In this document: piece after piece, positions 35,340 through 48,004 of the stretch | Layout: each line of letters begins with the position of its first letter | How positions within the stretch are numbered: position 1 is the first letter of the stretch | Origin: Cyprinodon diabolis | Lineage: Eukaryota; Chordata; Actinopteri; Cyprinodontiformes; Cyprinodontidae | DNA length: 64,000 nt | Direction: 5' to 3' | Assembly: GCA_030533445.1 (NCBI GenBank) | Contig: CM060072.1 | Location: 14,482,375 to 14,546,374, forward strand | Program-made: the position numbers and the translations under genes | Notes under the pieces: generated by a model | Seen by the model: the letters and a program-made list of their open reading frames with translations, nothing else | Databases searched by the model: none | What the model was told of the DNA's origin: nothing

Positions 35340-36160
35340 CTTATTTGGGCTGCTTGTTTCTCTCTGCCCGGGGCTGGGTGCTTTGTTGGGTGCCATCTCC
35401 CTCTAGGCAGCTGCTGGGCCAAGCCTGGGCTCCTTGGCCTTGTGGAGTCATTGTTTGGGAATGGTGATCCCCTGCGCCTTGCGTTTCTGGGCTCACAAAT
35501 TGGTCTGCTTTATGTTTGCCGCCAAAGCTCAAGGGCTCATCATGGCAGCTCCTTGGGGCTTCAGCACTATAACCTCTGGGGTCTTGCCCCAGGGCTCTTG
35601 TCTGTCCATCTCTTGAGAGTGCCGGTGTCCCTGTGTAGGCCCTCCCTCTGTCCCTTTACTCTGGGTTACTTTTGAGTATCCAGGGTCTCCTCTGTATCAG
35701 CCCTGGGCTCTTTTGGGGTGGGTCTGAGGTCCCTCACACCTGCTATTGAGCATATCTTCCTGCTGAATGAGCCTTATAATCATTCTACACACAAGAAATC
35801 TCATGGATATACACCAGATGTGTTTGGATCCAGGTGCTGACAGATTAACAGTTATGCCTAATATTAAGCTGCAGCTGCAAATACATATAGCTCTGAATAA
35901 CATAGTTTTCTTCATAGGTGTTGATGTTTGTACACATTACTGTGTATCCAAGGGACACTCCGTCTTTTGTCTTGGTTGGTGTTTTTTTCTTCATCCTTCT
36001 TGCTTTTTGAAGGTGTGAAAACAAGAGTTATTCCGTATATTTTCTCCCTTTTATCCCTCACTTCCCTTAATTATTACCTCCTCTCCCTTCTCACCTCCAT
36101 TGTGTCTCTGTATGCATTGCTTATTTCTTTCCAAATAAACTTCTAATAAAGCTTAAAAAG
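35340..36160 (+). repeat. Probable dispersed teleost repeat ending at AATAAA
   Basis: A GC-rich head with repeated GGGCTC and CTTGG words is followed by GTATCCAAGGGACACTCCGT and TTGTCTTGGTTGG, a CT-rich tract, and ATTTCTTTCCAAATAAACTT with a further AATAAAG. I recall this phrase order from abundant teleost repeats, but I cannot name the family. No conserved protein is seen in any frame. It may be the 3' part of a retroelement. Confidence 0.45.
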
Positions 36161-36333
36161 GACAAAGATAACACAAAGACAAGCAGGTAAAGTTATTTTA
36201 AAGTGATTATATTGTTATTTCTACATAAGTGTCAAGATTTTATTATTTTCTATGTGACGAGCCTGCTGTGGCAACTAAAAGCCAAGTATACAGTTAACAG
36301 TAGATACTGTCACAAGAGTTGCTTTATCCTGTT

Positions 36334-37064
36334 TGTTGGGATCTGGAGATCTGCCACCTGTCTCCAGCAGAGAGCGCCGTGGGTCTCCCGGGCTGGGAGC
36401 CTCCAGCACACCTGAAGATCATCAGCCCATCAGGAGACCTCCTACATAAGCAGCAGCCAGACCTGTCTTCGGCGCCGGAGTGTTGACCAGTTTTGGTTAG
36501 CGGAACCTGAGCCTCTGTTAACGTTTAGAATCTCTGTCTGCTCTAGAGAGTAACCAGATTCTAACCAGCCTCTGTCTTCTCTGCTCACAGGAAAGCCTGA
36601 CTGAAGTCTGTAGCTCTGGAAGAGCTTGCACTTGGAAACCTGCCTGCCTGCCCAAGGAAGCCAAACCTGAAGACTCTCAGTTTGGATTCCCCAGCTAGTT
36701 CTCAAGGGAGGACTAGGAAACCAACTCAAGGTCTGAACCTCACTAGCCTGAAGCTAGACGCTGCTGCTGCTGCTGAGGTCTCTGCTTAAACCTCAGTCTC
36801 TGGACCTAACCGGTTCTCTCTCTCCATTGATCAGTCTGAACCTCATCAAGGTACAAACCAGAATCAAACCCCTGACAAATCATCATCGCTGCCTGGCTAA
36901 CCAAACTACTCATCTCTGCAGATACTCTGAGATTCCAGTCCCGGACCAGTACCAGAACCTGTTCACCCATAACTCTGTGTGCTTCTCTTAATAAACTGTT
37001 AAACTTTTACTCCGTTTCCTGTGGTGTTCTGCATGTGGGTTTAAACTCAGAGACCATCATGACA
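36334..37064 (+). mobile_element. Solo LTR, copy 2 (plus orientation)
   Basis: The 731-bp element starts TGTTGGGATCTGGAG and ends CATCATGACA, with perfect 5-bp duplications CTGTT at 36329-36333 and 37065-37069. It is homologous along its length to the minus strand of 4913-5595, including the CCAGCAGAG motif near the start, the leader with CCTGCCTGCC words, and AATAAACTGTTAAAC near the end (poly(A) signal). A (CTG)n run lies near 36760. No internal coding region is present on either side, so it is a solo LTR. Confidence 0.88.
36364..36378 (+). promoter_or_regulatory. Weak CTCF-like motif in solo LTR copy 2
   Basis: CCAGCAGAGAGCGCC differs from the CTCF core at two positions and is homologous to the better match at 5552-5565 in the other LTR copy. 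Confidence 0.3.
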
Positions 37065-37132
37065 CTGTTTAAATATACCAAATGTGTTACTGTTTTTTTA
37101 TGTTTCTTCTGCTTTTAATTTGCTGTTTGATT

Positions 37133-38029
<897 letters not shown>

Positions 38030-39290
38030 TGCAATGAAGAGTAAAGATGAAAGTTTCGGTGACTCAGAGATGCGGGGTGCAACCGAAGGTGGGCGCTGTT
38101 CTGCGCGGCTCAAACCCGCAGCAGGCCCCTGTCCCGTCCTATCCGCGTGTCCTCTCCTGTCTGTCGAAATAAATCACTTTTTATTTTTTTATATATCCAG
38201 CCCAACCCCTGCTGTTCACAACGAGGCGGAAAATCAAAGCACGCATCAAATCTCCTCTATGATTTTAAGCGCCTCTGGGTGCATAAATCATTGAATATAT
38301 ACGCAACGTTTTTCTTTTGTTTCCACCAATGACCCCATCGAGCTTTGCGGAGCATTCAGCACACCCCCTCTATATAAATCCACCAAGTGTTTCCAGGAAA
38401 AGGTGAAGACTCTGCGGGCAGTTTGCAGTTTCCCCTCCTCGCCAACCGAGGAATAAACGCACGCGCGTCTCTGTGCCTGTGCGGGCATATTTCACACTCA
38501 TTTTCAACACTGCAGTGTCACACTGATATGAACATTTTTAAATGTATGAGTTTTGATGTGGCTGAAAAGCGAACACCAGGGAAGAAGGAAGCCCACACGC
38601 AGCCCAGCTCCGGTCTCACCGGCCGGGAGGCTGCTGCTGTCTGATCGCCTCCAATATGCACCAAAACTGGAAGTAAAGCAGCTGAGGCGACGCTTTAAGT
38701 CACAATACATGATGTGCGTTTTAAAAGCACACATCCAATCTCTCTCTCGCACACACATATATATATATATTAAGGGGGGATATAACTGTGCCTCAGTCCT
38801 CCTCAGTCGTGCAATAACGCTTATAAGACATAAGGAGAAAGAAAATGTCCCTGTCGTGGGAATGCTTCCAGAAAGCGCTCCAAAGCATTACAGGGGTGCG
38901 CTATTTGGCTCACTTTTTCCCGTGCCAGGGTGAACTTTATATCGAACATACATTAACACTTTGTGGCCTGCTTCTCTTCTTCTTTTTTTTTTTTCTTTCT
39001 TTTTTTCTCCACCTCTCTCGCCTTTTAAGGGACTCCATTTTGAAGAGAGTGGGTGTGCAGACATGGAGCCTACCCAGCTACTCGTCTAATGAAAGGGAAC
39101 CATCATGTGTTGTGTTTTTTTCCGCGTAGACTGCTGAAGCTTTTCTCCTTGATGAAGGTAGTGGGAGACATATTTGAACTGTTCAATTGATGCATTATGT
39201 CGTTTTCTCTCTTCAAGGTGCTGCAGAAGCCAGTTGTTGGTACAGATTGGGCGTTTGGACACCTCCCTGGTAACGTATCAAGGGCCAATA
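38030..39290 (+). promoter_or_regulatory. CpG-richer block, candidate promoter or leader exon
   Basis: CpG pairs become frequent here against an AT-rich background (for example GCGCTGTTCTGCGCGGC, AACGCACGCGCGTCTC, CACCGGCCGGGAGG). A TATATAAA box lies at 38371-38378. A CT-rich tract at 38973-39020 is followed by GGGACTCCATTTTGAAGAGA and, at about 39157, a splice-donor-like AAG|GTAGTG. It lies about 9 kb upstream of the first coding exon of nsd1 on the same strand, so it could be the distal promoter and non-coding first exon of that gene. This is inference only, and a separate unrecognised gene is possible. Confidence 0.4.
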
Positions 39291-39520
39291 GTGCTATAAT
39301 CCAATAACAAATTATTTGTTAAATATCTATTATGTATTAGTTTTATAAAGTTATTCAAATACATTATGTCTAAATATATATTGTATAATATTAATAGTAT
39401 GGTCAAACATTAAATAACCAAAAATATCTAAAACAAAACAAATAAATTTTAGGTTTACCTAATTTCGTGAATTAATGTATGGATTTAATGAAAAAATTAG
39501 TTTTAGTTAAAATGCCTTTT

Positions 39521-39893
39521 TGGGCTACTCAGTGGTGCATTGGCACTACCACTGCTGCCTTGCAGCAAGAAGGTTCTGGGCTTGATTCCCGGCCCGGGGT
39601 CTTTCTGCATGGAGTTTGCCTGTTCTCCCTGAGCATGTGTGGGTTCTCTCCGGGTACTCCGGCTTCCTCCCACAGTCAAAAACATGACTGTTATGTTAAT
39701 TGGCTTCTCTAAATTCTCCTTAGGTGTGAGTGTGTGTGTGAATGGTTGGTTGTCTCTGTGTTGCCCTGCGATGGACTGGCGACCTGTCCAGGGTGCACCC
39801 CGCTTCTCACCTGTAGACAGCTGGAGAATTGCACCAGCACCCCTTGTGACCCCAGCTGGGATTAAGCGTGTCAGAAAATGGATGGATGGATGG
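39521..39893 (+). repeat. (ATGG)n-tailed dispersed repeat, near full-length
   Basis: The copy runs from GGGCTACTCAGTGG through the B-box-like GGTTCTGGGCTTGATTCCCG, TCTCCGGGTACTCCGGCTTC, and GATGGACTGGCGACCTGTCC to a GGATGGATGGATGG tail. It is the cleanest plus-strand copy and defines the family for the fragments at 13683, 27386, 34881 and 43983. Confidence 0.82.
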
Positions 39894-40449
39894 AAAATGC
39901 CTTCTTCCTACTAGAGTACAGGACCTGTGTAGCATAAATATCATCATGCATGCCGACTAGGATATACTAGGGCTGTGTGGAGGCAAGGGATTTTAGGTTT
40001 TTATGCCTGCAGTTATACTCTCCTTCAACTGGTGGCACCAAACACACTGCAATATACATGAAGATTGAGTGCTGTTTGCTTCTACGCCTTAGATATTATA
40101 TGCTAACCTTGCCTGCAAGCTGAATTCTTGCAGTATATGTGAGTTCACAACAACCCAAAAAGGGTCGGCAATTACATTGGAATATGAGGGTTTAATGCGG
40201 GGCGTAAAATGCGAGCAAATCAAGAGCTGCAAGCTCAAAGCAGGATATTTGTCAGAATCCAAAATTTTATCTTCGAAAGAACGAAGAGCAAGTTGTTGTG
40301 ACTTCTGATAGCATCTGCTGCTATTTCATCTATAACCAGAATTTGCTAAAACCTAACTAGGGCAGGCGGGCACTAGGTGGGGCTTCAACCAATCAGCTCA
40401 AAAGGTTTTAGTGAATATCCCTCCTTCCACATTCTTTTTTTTTATTATT
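39894..40449. other. Gene-free DNA
   Basis: No exon or repeat family is recognised. Confidence 0.45.
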
Positions 40450-40650
40450 CAATTTTATTGCTCTTACATTGGAGAAATTTACCTCTGCATTGATGGGGAG
40501 CAGTGGGCTGCCATTGTGTGGCACCCAGAGAGTAGTGTGGGGTTAAGGGTCTTGCTCAAAGACACAGAGTGGCAGTCAGTGGGAGTTGGGCTCGTACTCA
40601 GAACCTCAGGATTCCAGGCTCTATGCTCTACCACTAGGCCGCCACTCCCA
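40450..40650 (-). mobile_element. tRNA-derived SINE, copy 3
   Basis: Read on the minus strand it starts GGGAGTGGCGGCCTAGTGGT (A box) and has GGTTCTGAGTACGAGCCCAA (B-box position), followed by the family body (TTAACCCCACACTACTCTCT) and an AATAAAATTG end. It shares the whole layout with copies at 13775 and 17082. Confidence 0.8.
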
Positions 40651-41479
40651 AACCTTTAAAGGGAGTGGTATCAGATTATTTACATGTGGAACTAAACCTG
40701 AGTGCTACATGTTATTTATCTGTCTTTTGCAGGTGAATATTATCATTTTGCAGGTTTGATTAATGTGCACTTGACCTATTTTTGGAAATAATGTTACCAT
40801 GGGTCAGGTGATGTTTCATTTTGACCTTCCTTCACCCAAAAAAAGAGACCTTTCCTACCTCTTTTGACAAACAATAAGATAATTTTCCTTTAATCAAAGG
40901 AAATTAGTGAATTTCAAATTAAATAAATTATATTTTTCAGCAACTAGTTGCACATATGTACTGGATTTTAATGAGGTATTTATGGAAGGCAATTGGTCAG
41001 TATAACGAACAAAACAAAAATGAATTGGAAGAGATCTAACTGGTTCACATGCAAAAAACATCTCTTTAGTCACCTTTATTAAGGGGGATGACAAACTATT
41101 TAAAGAAATAACTACATAAGAAATGTATTAGAAAATGTTTTCAACATGTCATTATGCACTCATTAAATAAATATTCCTGTAAGCTTTGAAGATATAATGC
41201 AAGGATTTGCAAGAAACTTAAGATATTTATGGCTATAATGATTCGTATATTTAATTATTTCTACAATAACATTATAAAATGAATAAGTATTTTGTATTGA
41301 ATTCTGACACTTTTGGCTCTTGATCGGAGATGGAGTTTGGTATGAATGCTTTAAAATAAGAAAAGGGGCGGGGCTTTCTGTATCCGTGTGTTTTTGGGTG
41401 GCTGTCATCTTATTTTAATTTTTTACTGTAAATTATAAAAGATTGGGGTCCCCTCTGTTCTCCATGCTATGGACTGGCT
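40651..41479. other. Gene-free AT-rich DNA
   Basis: No exon or repeat family is recognised. Confidence 0.45.
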
Positions 41480-41903
41480 GAGAGGGGAGACAGTGGTGAC
41501 GCCTGGCAGTGCTCACACAACAGAAACTGACTTTGAAGGGGCAAGGCTGTGTCTTTTGGCAGGAAATAGGCAGCAGAGCATGCATCCATCCCTGGACGGG
41601 GGATTAGAAAGTTATTACTTTGCAAAAATAGGGAGTTTCGCTGAAAGGACCACAACCAACTTAATCTGTGGAAATTATTCCGGGGGCCGCTGGAGCAGAC
41701 CGCATGTAAAGGGAGGAGAAGAGTGTTTGTGGTGGTGGGGGGAATGGGTGAGTGAGAGAGTGAGAGAGAGCAAAGGATCCAGGCCTAGTGAGTGCTGCCG
41801 CTGTTACTTCACTGATCCGCTCTCACAAATCTGGAAATGGGCCCATTTAAACGCCAAAATGAGCCGGCTGGGGGTCATTTTAGCGCTGGGCCACACCGGA
41901 ATG
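41480..41903 (+). promoter_or_regulatory. Candidate nsd1 promoter-proximal leader exon
   Basis: The stretch is GC-richer than its surroundings, and its 3' end has a good splice donor, GGAATG|GTAAGA at 41903/41904. The last 37 bases contain an ATG (41867) that would open a short frame. Joined to the acceptor at 47987 this frame does not enter the nsd1 reading frame, so it would be an upstream overlapping frame and the exon would be leader. The CpG-rich DNA that follows (41940-42300) supports a promoter nearby. No transcript evidence is available. Confidence 0.4.
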
Positions 41904-42547
41904 GTAAGATTCTGGGGTGGGATCCCACGTCATGTGGAATTTTGTGCGTGATTTCTGCTGTTTGTGATGCACGCATCTATCCGTGGAGAAAGCGTGCGTG
42001 TGTGTGCGCGCGTGTTTGCGTTCGCTCGTGAACTTGCGTCTCGTCGCGCTTTCCACCCCTTCATGTTAGGCTTTTTTTATCCCTCCCCCCCCCACCATCA
42101 AACCTCCGCCTGCATACACACACAATTACACACACACACACTCATGTCGACGCACACCTACACACATGCACACGCGCTCTTCCTGCCACCGTGGTTTGAC
42201 AAAAACACGCACGCGCCGGTTGGTGTTAATCCTCATTTTTAATGGTTGATCCTGACGCAGCGGTGTGGCGTTACCGGCCTCATAACTGGACGCCAGTCCT
42301 GCTTTCATGTGAGACTTTTACAGCCTGACCTTATCGTGTCTGATGTCATTTCCAACATATCGCGATAGCAGCTCAGAGAAAATTTGCAGCTCTTTTTTTA
42401 TTATTCGGATTGAATGTGACGTTTGGACGCTGTTTGCAGGGATTTTGTGTTTTTATTTTGCGCATCATGTTGAGAGATTTAATGTCTAATGTGCATCACC
42501 TGCTGCCATAACTGGAGATTAAAACGCAGCACAGTCATCGTGATTGC
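41904..42547. other. CpG-rich intronic or promoter DNA with CA repeats
   Basis: CpG pairs are frequent to about 42300 (CGCGCGTGTTTGCGTTCGCT). An imperfect CA-rich run spans 42112-42175. No coding exon is seen. Frames on both strands are low-complexity. Confidence 0.45.
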
Positions 42548-42551
42548 TTAA

Positions 42552-43454
42552 AGGAATAGTACACCCAAAACATGATTAGCCTTCATTTTCTACTCACCCC
42601 CATGCTGAACAACACTCTGGAGTACTTTTTTGATATCTCAAATGCATCTGGAGATCTGGGAGGCTTCTTGCTGTCTGCTGACATTCAAATAATGGGGGTC
42701 TATGGTGCCCGAGGCAGAAAGGTCCATAAAAGTCCACAAAAAACGTGTAAATATTCCTCCATACTGCTCGTCCAATGTATTCCAAGTGTCCTGAGTGGGT
42801 AGCGTCCATTAATTACTCGAAACGAAGTCATTTAGAATGTTTTAGGGCATAAACAGTAGTGTATAGGATTTCCTAAAAGCGCGTTCATGAGTCTACGGAA
42901 ACCGCGGCAGACCAAACCAGACGAAAGTGCGCATTCAGCTCGGCAAAGAACTCAGGCTCTTCCTCAACACTGAAGTCCTCAGACATTTTTCTTTCGTTTT
43001 TTCTTTCTTTGCACAGGTAAACAGCACATTTCTTCTTCTACGCTTGCATTATCGGCAGGGCAGACGCTGAATGCGCACTTTCGTCTGGTTTGGTCTGCCG
43101 CGGTTTCCGTAGACTCATGAACACGCTTTTAGGAAATCCTATACACTACTGTTTATGCTCTAAAAACATTCTAAATGACTTCGTTTCGAGTAAATTATGG
43201 ACGCTACCCACTCAGGACACTTGGAATACATAGGACGAGCAGTATGGAGGAATATTGACACGTTTTTTGTGGACTTTTATGGACCTTTCTGCCTCGGGCG
43301 CTGGGCACCTCCATTATTTGAATGTCAGCAGACAGCAAGAAGCCTCCCAGATCTCCAGATGCATTTGAGATATCAAAAAAGTACTCCAGAGTGTTGTTCA
43401 GCATGGGGGTGAGTAGAAAATGAAGGCTAATCATGTTTTGGGTGTACTATTCCT
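42552..43454. mobile_element. Foldback DNA transposon with ~390-bp arms, TTAA ends
   Basis: The left arm (42552 to about 42940) and the right arm (about 43065 to 43454) are inverted copies with only scattered differences, separated by about 124 bp. The ends read AGGAATAGTACACCC and GGGTGTACTATTCCT. TTAA lies at both outer edges (42548-42551 and 43455-43458), the target duplication used by Kolobok and piggyBac elements. The AGGAATAGT-type end is common among teleost MITEs. No transposase is encoded. The matching frames in both arms are mirror images, not genes. Because TTAA is itself a palindrome, it could also be part of the inverted repeat. Confidence 0.85.
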
Positions 43455-43458
43455 TTAA

Positions 43459-43982
43459 TAGATTACAGATATATGCTACTATGGGATTATTTTTCATTGT
43501 TTGGCATATGAATATGATATTACACATTACATTTAAAATCCTTAATCCTTTGAAAATGAAAACTAATTATCTGTGATTCTTGAGATTGGGGACAGAATTG
43601 GTTATTTTTCCCCTAAAAAATAATATGATTATTTCTAAAGCTTATATTTTTGAATATAGAAAATTATGTTTTGTAAATGTAAAACAAGGTTAAGCTATAG
43701 GCTCTTGGTTGTAGTGCTTATTGGGAAAATTACATTTTTATTCGACCTGAACTAGAGAACTTTGTCAGCAGTTTTGTTGACAAATGCTTCCAAGGAAACA
43801 AGACAAATGCCATTTAAAACAAAAACAGTTGTTGACGTCGAACGACGAGGAGACAAAACTGACTATGATGATGACATTGGCTGTTTAAGAAGATTACAAT
43901 CTAGATGAAGACAATACACAAAATTTCCTTTATTGCATAGTTATTTCATCCTGTTTCCATGGAATGACACAAATTCTTATTA
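43459..43982. other. Gene-free AT-rich DNA
   Basis: No exon or repeat family is recognised. Confidence 0.45.
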
Positions 43983-44352
43983 TCCATCAATCCATCCATT
44001 TTCTAACAAGCTCAATCACAAGTGGGGTCACGAGGGGTGCTGGTGCCTATCTCCAGCTGTCTACAGGCGAGAGGCAGGGTACACCCTGGACAGGTCGCCA
44101 ATCCATTGCAGGGCAAAACAGAGACAAGCAGGACAAACAACCATTCACGCACACCTAAGGAGAATTTAGAGAAGCCAGTTAACCTGACAGTCATGTTTTT
44201 GGACTGTGGAAGGAAGCCGGAGTACCCAGAGAGACCCACATATGTTGAGGGAGAACATGCAAACTCAATGCAGAAAGACTCTAGGCTGGGAATAAAACTG
44301 GAACCTCCTTGCTGCAAGGCAGCAGTGCTACCCACTGTGCCAATGAGCAGCC
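43983..44352 (-). repeat. (ATGG)n-tailed dispersed repeat, near full-length
   Basis: The minus-strand copy has its CCATCCATTTTCTAAC tail on the left and the head (CACAGTGGGTAGCACTGCTG) on the right. It is collinear with 39521-39893, so the two form a widely spaced inverted pair. Confidence 0.82.
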
Positions 44353-47300
44353 TAAATTCTTATTATTGAAGGACAAAACAAATCATATTCAATTTCAACT
44401 TTAAAGCTTTAGAAGAAGTTGCTGAAAATAACCAACAAAAAGATATTTGAGGCATGACAAGTAATGACATTTATGTAAAATACAATAAAATTAGGTAATT
44501 GCACACTTTAGTAGAATTTAACAACACTGTCAATGACAACACTGTTAGTTATGGAGTTGACAGGTTATAATAGCTACATTTACATGATGTTATTCTGAAG
44601 GAGGCCATTTTGAAAATGCTAATAATCTTTGCAATTCACCACATTTAAGGATTTATTTTTACCAAGTTCAATCAAATTTCACAACTTGTCAGTTTTGCTG
44701 TTGACACAATATGGTTGTGATGTACGACTTAGGGATAAAAAAGGAAGAAAAAACAAAAAAATAGCATAAGATTACCTCAGGTGGGTATAAAAGAAATAAG
44801 AAGGAAGGGGCCATAAGGTTCTTAGGGGTTTTTAATGCCCCCAATAATGCCTGATTTTCTTACATTGTTGTTGAGGAAAACTCAGCACACAATTTCAATA
44901 GAGAAATTGTAAAAATTTTAATTTTTATGTTTTGCTTTAATTACTATTTATAACATTATTTGAATTCTTATATCTACATTGCATACTAATTTATTTTATT
45001 CAAGACATGGGCTTTTACACACACCGTTCACATACTGTATAATTTAAAGTCAAAAATTTTCATCAAACACCATAAAGTCATGCTCACATATTGTCTTAAT
45101 TTTTCGGTTATTTGAAGAAATCATATTTTGTGTATATCGTATTCATATTCTAAACTTTATTAAGCAGATGTTCTATCCCTAATTTCAATAATCACTGTAA
45201 AAGGAACATAATTAATAGTAAATTTTGTTTTTTGTTGCCTTTTTGAAAATAATTAATCAGCTTTATTTGATAACTCTCACTCTTAAGCTCTGTGGTTTAA
45301 AACATATCTTAGCTAGTTTGGCATATTTCTGACCCAGGTACTGACATTTTTTAATTTCCCTTTGTTTCAGACGAAGTACAGTGCTTTGCTTCTCTTGGGG
45401 TTTAATCATTTTTGCATCAGGAGAATATTTTTCCCATGCTACTTCCATTGAATGTTATTGTGATCCTTTTCTAAAACAGTTAAAGTACTGGAAGAATTAG
45501 AGATTAGGAACCATGATCAAACCCAGATAATCTATGGATAGTATTTATCTAGTCACCTTTCTATATTGGATTATAAAGTATTAACTTAACTGCCAATAGT
45601 CCCTATTGTGATTGTGAGTAACTTTGGGAGATGGTCCCATTTTGTACCTAAAAAGGCTTTTAAACTGAAAAGTATGAAATCACTCATTTTGTTGAAATGA
45701 AAGGAAATTGCAACAGATGTTGGTGAGACCTGTTGCAAAAGCAGCAACAGGTTTTATTGTATTTTATTTGTATTTATCTATAATAGAATGACAGTTGAAT
45801 TGAAATCTCCATTTGGTTTCCCTGTTCAAGTTATTGTTAGTATTTTAGCACAACTAGCAGCAACAGGAGGATAGCACAGCGAGTTGTTTCACACCATATA
45901 TGTTTCCAAATGACTTTTTTGCTTTCAGGATGTAGGTTAAATGGTGTTTCCTTGAGTTTATCAAAAGTAGAACAGGGAGTCGTACTCAAGATAACATCTC
46001 TCTATTTTGCTGTTAGAAGTTTGCTGGAAAGTTCACAGAGGGATGATGCCTCGTTGAAACTTTCATATGTGAGCTGAGGGGTAGTTCACAGACAGAGTGC
46101 AAACTTAAAGCTTGTATATGACAAGGAACTGATAAGATGTACATTTAGTTGTTTTCTCTCTTTTATCGGTGATCTACAGCAATTTGTAAGTACTCCTAAG
46201 GAACATGAATACACTAATAATAATAATAATAATAATAATAATGCACCTTTAAAGACACCCAAGGCTGCTGTAGAGTAAAAGCCCACATACAATAAAATCA
46301 AATGTTTACTATAGTACAAAATTTACAATACATGACGATTGCCGAGGAGGGATGTGCTTTATTGGAGACGTTTTTCCAGACCAGTTTGGAAAAGTGAGAG
46401 AGAAGTGATTTTTGTTGCATTTGGTGATCAATTTTTAAGTTAAGGATCAAAGCGACTGAAGATACCACGCCCCTAAAACAGGCTGTTTTGAGCTTCATAA
46501 TATATTTTCTTACATTCTATCATTGAGGAAAATGGAAAATGCTCAGCTTTTCATCACATCAGTTGGGTCCAATCCTTCATCTTCTATGGATTTTAAATTA
46601 GGGACACAGGATGTAGGGGCTGAGGACAAATCACATAACTCTCTATCCATGACACTAATTAAACAAACCCCAATTTGCAATATTCTTTCAAAGCAACAAC
46701 AGAAAAGTGTGCTTCGAGATTTTCAGATGAAAACTATTTTCGAAGATAGCATAAAAACAATTTCTACTCAGGTCTTTATGCCACTAATGTTTTAAGATCT
46801 GCAGTTGGCCATCAGGTGAGAGTAAATGCTGAATATAGCAGCGTATGTTAAGGTACTTTGTGTGGAAGCAGTAGCTCAGTATACATGGGCATCAGTAATA
46901 GTAATAAACAGCTGATTGGGCTAAAATGTGTTATGTAAATATAATAGTCGGGATATATTTGAGATTCAGCATGATTGGAATGAAAATATAATGTGATTTA
47001 ACATGGTGGTTTATACAGGTTGACAATATGATCATCGAGCATTTAAACGCTTGTCAGGATCAAATTAGTTTAGATGAGCCAAACTGACCCGATCGCTCAT
47101 GTGAACCCCTCATGAATGGGTCAGCCTTTAGTGGTTAAACGCTATGTAGCAATATTCCACATAGTATGTTTACACAATCTGCCATTTTATTCTTAGTATT
47201 TATGTCCAGAATATTCTCTTTTTTTCTCAATCCAAACATGATTCAGTTTGACCGTGATATTTTGTGCTTTTGTAAACTTAGCTTGTGACATATATGGACA

Positions 47301-47987
47301 ACATGGGCATTTTGCCCAGGGCCGCATTGGTGGAGGGCGGGCAATGAAGCATCAGATAAAAAGAAAAAAAAATGTCTAAAATTTTGCAGATGGTGAATCA
47401 TTGCTGGACACATATAAATAACACCTTCACAGAAACCAAAAACAGCTTTTCAATTAGTTTTAGACCATTATATTGTGTTATTTTATTCAGTATATTCTGT
47501 GTCATATTTATTTTTACATGTTGATTTTTATGGCTTCTATTTTAGTTTTAGTTTTTAGTATTGGTGTTGCCAGACATGTTTCTTAAACTTTTGCATTGAT
47601 TAATGCCAAGGTTTTTTTGGCCTCTTTTTACAATCTCATCAGCTCTAAAATAAGCAAAAATATCTTAACACTGCTATTAACATGTATATAATAAGTTTTT
47701 ATGTTTTCTTTGTTTGTAGAACAGTCTCTGAATTTACTCATGGCCTTCCTGGAATAGTTGAAGTGTATAGCAGGAAACTTAAAACTTTATTTCATGTTGG
47801 TAAATATAATTGAATCACTAGATCCATCAGCTTATTTTAGTGTCTTATATTTAATTTAATGCATTGTTTGAGTGAACTGATTGCTGTTTTTTTATTGCAC
47901 ACATATTTGTTCTTGAATTATAAATATGTTTCTAAATTAAATAAATTTATTTTATGAGAAGTTTATTATCTCCTCTTCTTTTTTTAG
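44353..47987. other. Gene-free AT-rich DNA, probable first intron of nsd1
   Basis: No coding exon is recognised. An (AAT)n run lies at 46215-46242. The sequence following it (GCACCTTTAAAGACACCCAA) resembles the 3' end of an L2-type LINE on the minus strand, so a small LINE tail is likely there. If the leader exon lies at or before 41903, this whole stretch is intron. Confidence 0.45.
46215..46242. repeat. (AAT)n microsatellite
   Basis: About nine copies of AAT. The adjoining bases suggest it is the simple tail of a 5'-truncated L2-type LINE inserted in the minus orientation. Confidence 0.85.
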
Positions 47988-48004
47988 GGGGGGAACATGC
48001 AGGT

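Noticed and set aside
36442..36729. A 95-codon minus-strand frame with many Trp and Ser
   Set aside because: It is antisense to solo LTR copy 2 and absent from copy 1.
42572..43434. Matching 71- and 76-codon frames in both halves of 42552-43454, looking like a duplicated gene
   Set aside because: They are mirror images produced by the long inverted repeat. They encode no known domain and the element is a foldback transposon.
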